Source of the DNA: Candidatus Dechloromonas phosphorivorans
GTDB taxonomy: Bacteria; Pseudomonadota; Gammaproteobacteria; Burkholderiales; Rhodocyclaceae
Length of the DNA: 64,000 bases
Assembly (NCBI GenBank): GCA_016721185.1
Contig: JADKIP010000012.1
Location: forward strand, 124,001 to 188,000
Direction: 5' to 3'
Part shown: positions 44,831 to 53,918 of the stretch, one piece after another
Layout: each line of letters opens with the position of its first letter
Position numbering within the stretch: the first letter of the stretch is position 1
The notes under the pieces: model-generated
Seen by the model: the letters and a program-made list of their open reading frames with translations, nothing else
Told to the model about the DNA's origin: nothing
Databases searched by the model: none
Position numbers and translations under genes: made by a program

Positions 44831-45449
44831 AACCCGTTCGCTGGTCTGCGTCATTGATGACGACGCGATGGTTCGCGAATCGATCTGCCTGTTGCTCGAC
44901 ATGCTCGGGCTGCAATGCACCGCTTTCGCCGATTGCCGAAGTTTTCTCGATTCGCCGACCTTGCCCCACTGCGAATGCCTGATTCTGGATGTCCGGATGC
45001 CGGGCATCAGCGGCACCGTGCTTCAGGAAATACTCAAGGACAAGGCGCCGCATCTGCCGATCATCTTCATTTCAGGACACGGCGACATCCCGCTGGCGGT
45101 CGAGGCCATGCGCAAGGGTGCGGTCGATTTCATGCAAAAGCCTTTCAACGAGCAAGTCCTGCTTGAGCGGGTGGAAAAAGCCATCGCGCTGTGCCAGGAA
45201 CGCAAGCTGGAGGCGCACAAGCAGTTGAATGTCGATACGCGGCTGGCCGACCTGACACCCCGCGAGCGCGAAGTGCTCGATGGCATTCTGGCCGGCCTGC
45301 CGAACAAGCGCGTCGCCAGCCAGCTTGACATCAGCATCAAGACCGTCGAACAACATCGCGCCAAGGCCATGCACAAACTGGGGGCACGCAACCTGGCCGA
45401 TCTCTTCCTGTTTGTCGCCAGCCCGGCCAGGCGTGAAAAGTCTGGGTAA
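44820..45449 (+). CDS. FixJ/LuxR family response regulator
   Basis: Start at ATG 44820, overlapping the kinase gene; a longer frame from 44688 is a shadow. The 209-residue product has a receiver domain (VCVIDDDAMVRESI, phospho-acceptor Asp in LILDVRMPGISG near 56, Lys in FMQKPFNEQ). The LuxR-type HTH follows (LTPREREVLDGILAGLPNKRVASQLDISIKTVEQHRAKAMHKL). Paired with the preceding FixL-like kinase. Targets unknown; it may regulate this operon. Confidence 0.94.
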   Translation: MLTETRSLVCVIDDDAMVRESICLLLDMLGLQCTAFADCRSFLDSPTLPHCECLILDVRMPGISGTVLQEILKDKAPHLPIIFISGHGDIPLAVEAMRKGAVDFMQKPFNEQVLLERVEKAIALCQERKLEAHKQLNVDTRLADLTPREREVLDGILAGLPNKRVASQLDISIKTVEQHRAKAMHKLGARNLADLFLFVASPARREKSG

Positions 45450-45539
45450 ACCCACCCTTTCGTGGCGCGACTGACGATGTAAGCTGCACACAGCTCAGCA
45501 CCCAATCTGTGACCGGTAAAACGATAAGGGAGTGTCAAT

Positions 45540-48500
45540 ATGGACAATATTGATGAAGAAACACCAGCCGGCACCGCAAATGAGCCCGCCTCGCCCAACT
45601 TCTGGGTCGGGCTCGGCGCCTCGGCCGGCGGGCTGGAGGCACTGACCCACTGCGTCGCGCATCTGCCCCTTAAAAGCGGCTGCGTTTACATCATCGCGCA
45701 GCACATGTCCCCCAACCATCGCAGCCTGATGGCGGAAATTCTCGGCCGGGAAGCCGAGTTACCGGTCTGCGAAGCGGCAACGACCCTTTCACCGCAACCG
45801 GATCATATTTACATCATCCCGCCCGGCCAGAATTTAACGCTGCGCGACGGCCGTTTTTCGCTGGTGGCGACCTCGCCGGAAATATCCCCCAAGCCATCGA
45901 TCAATCTGCTCTTTCAGTCGCTGGCCGAAAACTTCGGGGAACACGCCATCGGTATCGTGCTTTCCGGCACTGGCTCCGACGGCACCAGCGGCCTGCGTGC
46001 CATCAAGGCGGCGGGTGGCATCGGCATCGCACAAAACCCCGCCTCGGCAAAATACGAGGGCATGCCACAGGCGGCGATCGAAGCGGGCGTGGTTGATCGG
46101 GTGCTTGACCCGACCGAGATCGGCCCGGAGCTTGAGCGGATCGTTCAGTTTTCCGGCGCTCTTCCCAAGCTCGACAATTGGGAGGAACGCCCACCCGATC
46201 TGGCGCGCATTTTTGAAATGGTGACCGAACGGACGCGGATCGATTTCTCCGGCTACAAAATATCCACGGTGCTGCGCCGCCTGCAACGACGCTTCGCTGC
46301 GACCGACTGTTTCAACCCGCCGGAATACGTCAGCTATTGCGAGCGGCACCCCGAAGAACTGGATGCGCTGGCCCGCGAAACGCTGATTTCGGTGACCGAA
46401 TTCTTCCGTGATCGCGAAGCCTTTCATGCCCTCGCCACCCGCATCAACGACTTGGTGGCTAAAAAGCCGGAGGGCGAAGAATGCCGCGTCTGGGTGGTGG
46501 GTTGCGCTACCGGCGAGGAGGTTTACTCGATTGCCATCCTCTTCGCCGAAGCCTTGGGGCCACGCCTGTCCAAACGGATGTTGCAGATTTTTGCGACGGA
46601 CATCGACGAAATTGCCCTCGCCGTTGCCCGGCGCGCGGTGTACCCGCTGGCGGCACTGGCCGAGATGCAGCCCGAACTGGCGTCGCGCTACTTCACGCCC
46701 GTTGATGGCGGCATGCAAGTAGCACGCAACTTGCGCGAATGCATCACCTTTGCCCGGCAAAACCTGGTGGCCGACCCACCTTTCCTGCGGCTTGATATTG
46801 TGACCTGCCGCAACGTCCTGATCTATTTCAATACCGAACTGCAGGCGCGGGCGCTGGCCACCCTGCACTTTGGCTTGCGTGAAGACGGCATGCTTTTCCT
46901 TGGCCGCTCCGAAAACGCCAACCACCACGATGAGTTATTCAGCCCGCTGGATCGGCGAAATCGCCTGTTCAAGCGACGCAACGCCGAGCGCCGGGTCGAT
47001 ATTGCGCAGGTCATCCGCGGCACCCTGGCCAAGGGCGGCGCTCGCGGCCCGCATAAAGCGGCACCACCGATGGAGCGCCAGTTTCTCGAAGCCGTCGGCC
47101 AATGCTATGCAAGCCGGACGGTGCTGATCGATCACGGTTTCAACATTCTTTACTCCCGCGGCGAGATCACCCCGTTCATTGATCTGCCTCAGGGCAGCCC
47201 GCAGATGAATCTGGCCCAGATCATCACCCCGGAGTTTCGCGGTGAACTGGCAACCACGCTCAATCGTGCCCGCCGCAGCAACAAGGCAGCCAAGAGCCGG
47301 CGCAAGAAACTGGCCAAAGCCCGTGGCGCCACCTGGCAAATGACCGTGCATCCGGTGCGTGGCGACGAGGGCGGTTCGGAGAGCTTTCTCGTCGTCTTCG
47401 ATCAGGTTTCGGCGCAAAAGGAAGCCGAAACCAGCGAGCCGGCAGAAAGCAACGAACTGGCCGCCACCCGCGAACACCTGCAGGCGCTGATCGAGGAAAT
47501 GGCCGCGACCAGCGAGGAGATGCAGGCACTCAACGAGGAAGTCCAGGCGGCGAATGAGGAACTGCAAGCGGCAAATGAAGAGCTTGAAGCGGCCAATGAG
47601 GAGTTGCAGGCTTCCAATGAAGAGCTGGTCGCGGTCAACGATGAAAGCATGGTGAAATCAGCCGAGCTTGCTGCGGTCAACGCTGATTTTGAGAGCGTTT
47701 ACAACACGCTCGATTTTCCGGTCATCGTTTTCGATGCCGATCTTTTCGTCAAACGGGTCAATAGCTCGGCCAGCCGGCATTTCGACCTGCCAGCCGGAAT
47801 CAGCGGCCAACACCTGACCCGGCTTCGCCTGCCTGAACACTTCGACGATTTGTCGCAGCGCATGGCCAAGTCGCTCAATGAGCAGCGCAAGGAAGCCTAC
47901 GCGATCAACCGGGGCGACAGTCACTGGCAGGTCTTCATCACCCCGACCCTGAACATCGCCGGCAACGCGCAAAGTGTCGTGTTTGTGGTTATCGACCACA
48001 GCCAGCTGGCGCGGGTCGAGGCGCGCCTGCAGCAGAGCCGCGAAGAGCTGCTCGCCATCATGGCCCACTCGCCATCGCTGGTTTGCCTGAAAGATACGGC
48101 CGGCCGCTACCACTTTGCCAACCCGCGCTGGTGTGCGGTTTTCGGTCTTGATGCCGAAACCAGCAATGGAAAAACGGACGCCCAACTGATGCCGGCCGAG
48201 ATTGCCCGGATGTTGCGTGAATGCGATTTGGCGGTGATGAGCAGCCTGGGGAGCCAGGATAAGCTGCTCGAATTCACCACTGCGAGCGGCAAGCGCTTCC
48301 TGCAAGCGAGCAGCTTTCCGATTTTTGCCGCCGACGGAACAGTGAATTTCATCTGCACGCAGGCCGTCGACGTTACCCACAAACAAAAGGCAGAAGAACA
48401 ACTGCGCCTCGCCGCAGCGGTTTTCGAGGGGGCGGGCGAGGCGATCATGGTGAGCAATGCCAACGGTCAGATCATTACGGTCAACCCGGCATTTACCCGG

Positions 48501-48791
48501 ATTACCGGCTATTCACCGGAGGAAGCGATCGGCCAGACCCCGCGCCTGCTGAAATCCGGGCGTCACGAAAAGCCCTTCTATGACGCACTCTGGCATTCGC
48601 TGAATCAATCGGGTTTCTGGCAAGGCGAGATATTCAACAAGCGCAAGAACGGGGAAACCTATCCGGAGTGGCTGACCATCAACGCCGTGCCGAGCAATGA
48701 CGGCAAGATTCATAATCTATGTCGCCATGTTCAGCGACATCAGCGCGATCAAAACCACCCAGCACCGCATCGAGTTCATGGCGACCCATGA
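45540..48791 (+). CDS. CheB-CheR-PAS protein, 5' part of a CheB-CheR-PAS-GGDEF-EAL gene
   Basis: A 1083-residue frame. CheB domain (LGASAGGLEAL, AQHMSPNHRS, SGTGSDGTSG), CheR domain (WVVGCATGEEVYSIAI, DIVTCRNVLIYF), a NEEL-type coiled coil, then three PAS regions up to about residue 1060. The final 25 residues (LCRHVQRHQRDQNHP) are out of frame. The PAC end and GGDEF continue one frame over from about 48718. Removing one base near 48717 gives GKIHNYVAMFSDISAIK and a continuous protein of about 1510 residues ending at 50079. ATG 45540 has only AAGGGAGTGTC as ribosome site. It is paralogous to the gene at 39996. Confidence 0.88.
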   Translation: MDNIDEETPAGTANEPASPNFWVGLGASAGGLEALTHCVAHLPLKSGCVYIIAQHMSPNHRSLMAEILGREAELPVCEAATTLSPQPDHIYIIPPGQNLTLRDGRFSLVATSPEISPKPSINLLFQSLAENFGEHAIGIVLSGTGSDGTSGLRAIKAAGGIGIAQNPASAKYEGMPQAAIEAGVVDRVLDPTEIGPELERIVQFSGALPKLDNWEERPPDLARIFEMVTERTRIDFSGYKISTVLRRLQRRFAATDCFNPPEYVSYCERHPEELDALARETLISVTEFFRDREAFHALATRINDLVAKKPEGEECRVWVVGCATGEEVYSIAILFAEALGPRLSKRMLQIFATDIDEIALAVARRAVYPLAALAEMQPELASRYFTPVDGGMQVARNLRECITFARQNLVADPPFLRLDIVTCRNVLIYFNTELQARALATLHFGLREDGMLFLGRSENANHHDELFSPLDRRNRLFKRRNAERRVDIAQVIRGTLAKGGARGPHKAAPPMERQFLEAVGQCYASRTVLIDHGFNILYSRGEITPFIDLPQGSPQMNLAQIITPEFRGELATTLNRARRSNKAAKSRRKKLAKARGATWQMTVHPVRGDEGGSESFLVVFDQVSAQKEAETSEPAESNELAATREHLQALIEEMAATSEEMQALNEEVQAANEELQAANEELEAANEELQASNEELVAVNDESMVKSAELAAVNADFESVYNTLDFPVIVFDADLFVKRVNSSASRHFDLPAGISGQHLTRLRLPEHFDDLSQRMAKSLNEQRKEAYAINRGDSHWQVFITPTLNIAGNAQSVVFVVIDHSQLARVEARLQQSREELLAIMAHSPSLVCLKDTAGRYHFANPRWCAVFGLDAETSNGKTDAQLMPAEIARMLRECDLAVMSSLGSQDKLLEFTTASGKRFLQASSFPIFAADGTVNFICTQAVDVTHKQKAEEQLRLAAAVFEGAGEAIMVSNANGQIITVNPAFTRITGYSPEEAIGQTPRLLKSGRHEKPFYDALWHSLNQSGFWQGEIFNKRKNGETYPEWLTINAVPSNDGKIHNLCRHVQRHQRDQNHPAPHRVHGDP

Positions 48792-50079
48792 CGAACTGAC
48801 CGGGCTGCCTAACCGGACGCTGCTGACCGACCGCCTCAAGCACGGCATTACCCAGGCGGCGCGGACGAATCACAAGCTGGCCCTGCTCTTCATCGATCTC
48901 GACAATTTCAAAAACATCAATGACAGCCTCGGTCACGACGTCGGCGATCTGATGCTGAAGGAAGCTTCGCTCCGCCTGAAAGCCTGCGTGCGCGATGCCG
49001 ATACGCTGGCCCGGCTGGGGGGCGACGAGTTTGTCGCCCTGCTGGTCGATGTCGATATCGATATCGAGCAGATTCGCAACATTGCCAGCCGCATCGTCGA
49101 TTTCATCTCGGCTTCATTCCCGATTCGCGAACGCAGCCTGTTTGTGTCCGCCAGCATCGGCATCTCGATTTATCCGGACGACGGCCAGGACAGCACCAGC
49201 CTGCTGAAAAATGCCGATACCGCCATGTACCGGGCCAAGGAGCGCGGCAAGAATCAGTACCAGTTCTTTGCCGATGAAATGAAAGTGATTGCGCTGCAGC
49301 GCATGACCATCGAAAGCGGCTTGCGCCTGGCCCTGGATGCCGGCCACTTTACGGTGGTCTATCAACCCAAGATCGAGTTGGGCAGCCAGCGCCTGATCGG
49401 GGCCGAAGCACTGCTGCGCTGGGACGACCCCAGCCTGGGCCCGGTCTCGCCGACCCAGTTCATTCCGATCGCCGAACATTGCGGCCTGATCAACGCGGTC
49501 GGCGATGCGACGATAAAAATCGTGCTCGACCAAATGCGCGGTTGGTACAACGAGGGACTTGAGCTTTGTCCGATCTCGATCAATGTCTCCAGTCACCAGT
49601 TACGCAATACTGAATTTGCCCGCCAACTTGCCGCGCAGATCAGCACCAGCGGCGTCCCGGCGCACCTGCTCTGTCTGGAAATTACCGAAAGCACCTTGAT
49701 GCAGGATATTGAAATATCACACCAGATGCTCGACCAACTGACCCGGATCGGGCTATCGATCAGCATCGATGATTTCGGCACCGGCTATTCCTCGCTGTCT
49801 TACCTGAAACGCCTGCCGCTCTCCGAGCTGAAAGTTGACAAGAGTTTTGTCGACAACGTGGACACCGACCCCGACGACCGCGCCATCACGACCGCCATCA
49901 TCAACCTGGCCCACGCCCTCGGGCTGAAAGTGGTGGCCGAAGGCGTCGAGCGCGAAAGCCATGCCGAGGCGCTGATCACGCTGGGCTGCGAATACGCTCA
50001 GGGCAACCATTTTCACTACCCGCTTTACCCCGGGAAATTTGCCGCCTTGATGGGCGGCAATCACCGGGCAAACGCATGA
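48697..50079 (+). CDS. GGDEF-EAL domain region (3' part of the frameshifted gene)
   Basis: Open from ATG 48697, but real homology starts at YVAMFSDIS, so this is best read as the end of the preceding gene rather than a separate start; no ribosome site is seen. The GGDEF domain has the intact motif RLGGDEF and THDELTGLPNRTLL. The EAL domain has GAEALLRWDDP, ISIDDFGTGYSSLSYLKRLP and VVAEGVE, all catalytic positions present. It could therefore make and degrade c-di-GMP, with one activity probably dominant. The stop overlaps the phytochrome gene start (ATGA). Confidence 0.9.
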   Translation: MTARFIIYVAMFSDISAIKTTQHRIEFMATHDELTGLPNRTLLTDRLKHGITQAARTNHKLALLFIDLDNFKNINDSLGHDVGDLMLKEASLRLKACVRDADTLARLGGDEFVALLVDVDIDIEQIRNIASRIVDFISASFPIRERSLFVSASIGISIYPDDGQDSTSLLKNADTAMYRAKERGKNQYQFFADEMKVIALQRMTIESGLRLALDAGHFTVVYQPKIELGSQRLIGAEALLRWDDPSLGPVSPTQFIPIAEHCGLINAVGDATIKIVLDQMRGWYNEGLELCPISINVSSHQLRNTEFARQLAAQISTSGVPAHLLCLEITESTLMQDIEISHQMLDQLTRIGLSISIDDFGTGYSSLSYLKRLPLSELKVDKSFVDNVDTDPDDRAITTAIINLAHALGLKVVAEGVERESHAEALITLGCEYAQGNHFHYPLYPGKFAALMGGNHRANA

Positions 50080-51578
50080 ATCTGAAACTTGATCTCGCCA
50101 CCCTGACCGCTGGCTGTGAAGCGGAGAAACTCCACCTCTCGGGCGCCATACAAAACTACGGCGCCCTGCTCATCCTCGACCTGAACGGGCTGCGCATCAG
50201 CCATATCAGCAGCAATTTTGCAGCGTTCACCGGCATCGCTGCCGAATGTCTGCTCGATAGCAGCCCGGAGGAAACACTGCCCTGGCTGGCCGAGGTGGTG
50301 GCCAGTTGGCTGAAGACCGGCAAAACCGAGGTTCATCGCCTGCTCCCGCGCATCTTTTCAAATGCGGCGGGCTGTCTGGATGGCTGGTTGATCGGTTCGG
50401 CCGAGCAGGTCATTGTCGAACTGCTCCCCTCCCGCCAGGCCCCACCGCTACCCGAGCACCGGCTGCAATTACCGCTGTTCGACACGCCCCGCGACAACGA
50501 GCAACTGGCCGCATACAGCCAGGCGCTGATTGCCGGGATTCAGGAAGCGAGCGGACTGGCGCGGGTCGTGCTCTATCGTTTTCACGAAGACTTCAGCGGC
50601 GAAGTGATTGCCGAACGCGCTGCGCCGGGTCTCGGCAGCTATCTCGGGCTGCGCTTTCCGGCCAGCGACATTCCGGCGATTGCCCGCCGGCTCTATCTGA
50701 TCAACCCGTGGCGCGGCATTCCGGATATTCATGCCCCAATCTCACCGATCATCGGCGAAGGCACACCGGACCTGACCCACTCGCTATTGCGCAGCGTTTC
50801 GCCGGTGCATCTCAAATATCTTGAAAACATGGGTGTCGAGGCCTCTTTCTCGTTGCCCATCAAGATCGGCGGGCAGCTTTGGGGGCTGGTCACCTGCCAC
50901 CACCCCAGCCCGCGGGTACTCGACCCCCAGTCCTGCCAGCTCTGCGCCAGCCTGGCCAAATCCTACGCCATGGGCCTCGGCATTTTCCTTGCCCAGCAAC
51001 GGATGCAGCTGATCGACTCCCTGAGCCGACGGATCGAAAGCATCCTGCAAAACCTGAAAAGTCAGGACAACCCGCTGGAAAGCCTGATCAGTCAGGCCGA
51101 TCGCCTGCTTGAGTTGATGGATGCCGACGGCCTGGCGATCGCCAGCGGCGATGAATACGTTGCCTGCGGCCAAGCGCCGGAAGCCGACGCGGTCTCCCGC
51201 CTCGATCAATGGTTCCAGCAACAAAGCGAAGTGGTAATCATGGTGGACGACCCCGCCGTACAACACCCGGCGCTCACCGCCATCCTGACGCCCTTGGCCG
51301 GGCTGGCGGCAATCAAAGTCGATAACGTTCGCCAGAGCAGCCTGGCCAGCCAGAAGCTGCGGCTTTACTGGTTCCGGGTCGAAGAGCCGCGCCAAGTCAC
51401 CTGGGCCGGCAACCCGGACAAACCGCGCGCCGAAAACACCCAAGTCCCGACGCTGGCCCCACGGCATTCATTTGAACGCTGGGTCGAAGTGAAGTCGAAC
51501 ACCTGCCGCCCGTGGAACAACCAGGATCGTCTGCATTGCGCCCACTTACGGAATGCGTTGTTGCGCGCCATTCGCTAG
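50076..51578 (+). CDS. Bacteriophytochrome photosensory core without output domain
   Basis: A 500-residue PAS-GAF-PHY protein. Cys14 in TAGCEAEKLHLSGAIQNYG is at the biliverdin-attachment position of bacteriophytochromes. GAF motifs FPASDIP (194-200), SPVHLKYL (His245) and TCHH (274-276) are intact. The PHY tongue motif PRHSFERW begins at about 462. The protein ends right after PHY, with no histidine kinase, GGDEF or other output. Its ATG overlaps the stop of the GGDEF-EAL frame, so the likely partner is that enzyme in trans. No haem oxygenase (bphO) lies in this window. Red/far-red sensing is inferred. Confidence 0.93.
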   Translation: MNLKLDLATLTAGCEAEKLHLSGAIQNYGALLILDLNGLRISHISSNFAAFTGIAAECLLDSSPEETLPWLAEVVASWLKTGKTEVHRLLPRIFSNAAGCLDGWLIGSAEQVIVELLPSRQAPPLPEHRLQLPLFDTPRDNEQLAAYSQALIAGIQEASGLARVVLYRFHEDFSGEVIAERAAPGLGSYLGLRFPASDIPAIARRLYLINPWRGIPDIHAPISPIIGEGTPDLTHSLLRSVSPVHLKYLENMGVEASFSLPIKIGGQLWGLVTCHHPSPRVLDPQSCQLCASLAKSYAMGLGIFLAQQRMQLIDSLSRRIESILQNLKSQDNPLESLISQADRLLELMDADGLAIASGDEYVACGQAPEADAVSRLDQWFQQQSEVVIMVDDPAVQHPALTAILTPLAGLAAIKVDNVRQSSLASQKLRLYWFRVEEPRQVTWAGNPDKPRAENTQVPTLAPRHSFERWVEVKSNTCRPWNNQDRLHCAHLRNALLRAIR

Positions 51579-51592
51579 CGCGGCGCTGATTT

Positions 51593-51632
51593 CCAATGCT
51601 TCGTTCTCGCGAAGAAGCGAATGGAGCATTGG
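51593..51632. repeat. Hairpin downstream of the phytochrome gene
   Basis: CCAATGCT (51593-51600) and AGCATTGG (51625-51632) are exact complements, with a partly self-complementary interior (TTCTCGCGAAGAA). No T-tract follows. A possible transcript 3' end for the signalling operon. Confidence 0.45.
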
Positions 51633-51696
51633 GTTAAAGCCCTACCCGTTGAGCGGGGTTGGCGGCAGTCAGGGCGTTTTTGACCATAGCCCCGGC

Positions 51697-51720
51697 ATTG
51701 CTGCGGTCAACGCCAAAAAA
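51697..51720 (+). repeat. Dispersed motif copy
   Basis: ATTGCTGCGGTCAACGCC followed by six A, between the convergent phytochrome and chemoreceptor genes. Confidence 0.75.
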
Positions 51721-51779
51721 CCGCCAAATTCAGAGGTGCGCCAACACGCCTACCGAGACTCCTTGAAGCCCCGCGCCGC

Positions 51780-52898
51780 TCAGTGCTGACAAAGCAGGGC
51801 AGAATCACTCACTGCCTGATCCGCCATCCGCTGCAGGTTATCAATCACCCCCATACTGCCGCGCTCCATCGATTCGACGGCGGCGAGCATGCCCTCCAGG
51901 TCGCCGCGCACATTGGCTTCAAGCGCAGCAATCCCGTTTTTATGCACCTGAATGTGCGGCGCCTCAATTTCCCGATAACCCGCCATCCGGCTGTAGCAAT
52001 CCTTGCCTTCGCCGTCGTAATACCACTGCCCGAGACGACAGGCGGTGTGGGAGGCGACGCCGGCCGGATTGGCTTCGGCCAGGCCAAAAATGCCCATATA
52101 AATTTTGAACTTGAAAACCAGATGATCGACTTTGGCGAGCTCAACGAAGCTCTTCAAGGCGCTACCGGCGATGACGCCCTCCATCTTGCGCGACAACTGC
52201 ATCAACTGCTGCATGTCTGCCGTCGCTTTTGTGCCGCGCTGACTGTACTCGTCGGCGCTGGAAGACAGAACATCCATCGCCTGCTTGGCCGTCGTCGAAT
52301 TCTGGAGAATGTTGGCGACCAGCGTTTCGATCTCCTTGGTCGCTTTCGCCGTCCGCTCGGCCAGTTTCCGGACCTCATCCGCCACGACCGCGAAGCCCCG
52401 CCCGGATTCACCGGCACGCGCCGCTTCGATCGCAGCATTCAGGGCCAGCAGATTCGTCTGGTCGGCAATTTCATGAATCAACTGAACAATCGCACTGATC
52501 TGATCAGCCTGCTGGGCAAGGGTTTCCACCTCTTTCGCGGTGACCGCGGAATCTTCGGCCAGGCGATGCAAATTGGCGGCAATCTCGGTCGTGGTCTGGC
52601 CACTGGTAATCGATACTTCGGTCGCTTCAATCGCCTGGTTTCGCTCAAGCTTCAGCATATTGGCCATCTGGCCGAGACTCTGCTGCGAGCCCGCCAGCGT
52701 TTCACTGAACTGGCCCAAATGGACCAAGACCGACTTCAGCGTTTGACACTCCCTGTCTTTCTGGACAGATAAATTCTTTTCGGCCTCCAATGCCGTTCTC
52801 AGCGCATTGAGCTCCTGCTGCAATGAGCGTTCACGCCCTTGCGATTCAAGCAAGGCCTGATTTACTGCCGCCAATTCCTTTGCATTTCCCCAAAACAT
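51780..52898 (-). CDS. Soluble methyl-accepting chemotaxis protein with C-terminal CZB domain
   Basis: ATG 52898 is preferred, with a G-rich site upstream, over ATG 52976. The 372-residue product has no membrane helix. Residues 5-60 are coiled coil. The MCP signalling hairpin has its tip at IADQTNLLALNAAIEAARAGESGRGFAVVADEVRKLAERT. The C-terminal chemoreceptor zinc-binding domain has KVDHLVFKFKIY, HTACRLGQWYYDGEG and HIQVHKNG, giving the His3-Cys zinc set. CZB receptors sense zinc or hypochlorite. A cytoplasmic receptor is inferred. Confidence 0.93.
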   Translation of the reverse strand: MFWGNAKELAAVNQALLESQGRERSLQQELNALRTALEAEKNLSVQKDRECQTLKSVLVHLGQFSETLAGSQQSLGQMANMLKLERNQAIEATEVSITSGQTTTEIAANLHRLAEDSAVTAKEVETLAQQADQISAIVQLIHEIADQTNLLALNAAIEAARAGESGRGFAVVADEVRKLAERTAKATKEIETLVANILQNSTTAKQAMDVLSSSADEYSQRGTKATADMQQLMQLSRKMEGVIAGSALKSFVELAKVDHLVFKFKIYMGIFGLAEANPAGVASHTACRLGQWYYDGEGKDCYSRMAGYREIEAPHIQVHKNGIAALEANVRGDLEGMLAAVESMERGSMGVIDNLQRMADQAVSDSALLCQH

Positions 52899-52986
52899 GC
52901 CCACCCCCGAAATGAATATCTTAATTAGTACTTTTGATCTATCTGGCAGAATATTAAACCCTATCGCCTTGCTCATACACCAACCC

Positions 52987-53010
52987 GTCTGCGGTCAACG
53001 GCAAAAAAAG
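52987..53010 (+). repeat. Dispersed motif copy
   Basis: GTCTGCGGTCAACGGC followed by seven A, in the divergent gap between the chemoreceptor gene and minC. Confidence 0.7.
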
Positions 53011-53077
53011 CCAGTTTTCATTTCTGCGGCCCGCCTATGGGATAATCACTGGTCCTTTAGCAACACTCGCAGCAGGC

Positions 53078-53866
53078 ATGGCAAAAGACTCACCCATACA
53101 GTTCAAGGGCACGACGCTCAAGATCATTCAGACGCAACTCCGCGCCACCGACCCCGCCACGCTGCACGCGGCGCTGGCCGAGTTGACCGGCAACAGCCCG
53201 GATTTTTTCGAGAACGAACTCTCGGTACTCGACTTCAGCAATGCCGAAGCCCTGCCGGCAACGGTCGACTGGGTCAGCATCGTCAAATTGCTGCGCGGTT
53301 CCGGCCTCAATGCCATTGCAACGCGCGGGCTGCCGGAGGCGCTGGCGATTGCTGCGGCCGACGCTGGCCTGCCCGCAGTCAGCGCCGATGCATTGGGCCG
53401 TTCGCGCCCCAAATCCGAAGCAACGCCCGACCCGGTCCCCATTCAGCCTAGCGCCCCCGAAATTCCCCCGGCGCCAGCGCAACAAGCAGCGCCACCCGCC
53501 GCCCCGCAAGCCGCAACCCGCACCGTGACGCTCGACAAGCCATTGCGTTCCGGCCAGCAGTTTTATGCCCGGGGCAGCGACCTGATCGTCACCGCCATGA
53601 TCAGCGCCGGTGCCGAGGTGATTGCCGACGGCAACATCCACATTTACGCCCCACTGCGCGGCCGCGCCCTGGCCGGCGCCAGCGGCGACAAGACGGCGCG
53701 TATTTTCACGACCTGCATGGAAGCCGAACTGGTTTCCGTCGCCGGCCTGTACCGCACTTTCGAGGCGGGCGTGCCGGCTGAACTGGCTCGCCAGCCCACC
53801 ACCATCAGCCTGCTTGAGGACAACGGCGACCATCGCCTGACCGTTGCGCCGCTGGCCCTCCGTTAA
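53078..53866 (+). CDS. minC: Septum site-determining protein MinC
   Basis: A 262-residue FtsZ inhibitor. The N-terminal MinC_N domain (IQFKGTTLKIIQTQLRATDPATLHAAL) is joined by a Pro/Ala-rich linker (about residues 113-150). The C-terminal beta-helix has VTLDKPLRSGQQFYARGSDLIVTAMISAGAEVIADGNIHIYAPLRGRALAG. Together with MinD and MinE it places the division septum at midcell. It begins the minCDE operon; minD follows after 52 bp. Confidence 0.96.
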   Translation: MAKDSPIQFKGTTLKIIQTQLRATDPATLHAALAELTGNSPDFFENELSVLDFSNAEALPATVDWVSIVKLLRGSGLNAIATRGLPEALAIAAADAGLPAVSADALGRSRPKSEATPDPVPIQPSAPEIPPAPAQQAAPPAAPQAATRTVTLDKPLRSGQQFYARGSDLIVTAMISAGAEVIADGNIHIYAPLRGRALAGASGDKTARIFTTCMEAELVSVAGLYRTFEAGVPAELARQPTTISLLEDNGDHRLTVAPLALR

Positions 53867-53918
53867 TCGCGCACCCCGACGCGACCCTTTTTCCTAACTT
53901 ACCCAAAGAGAAATCATC

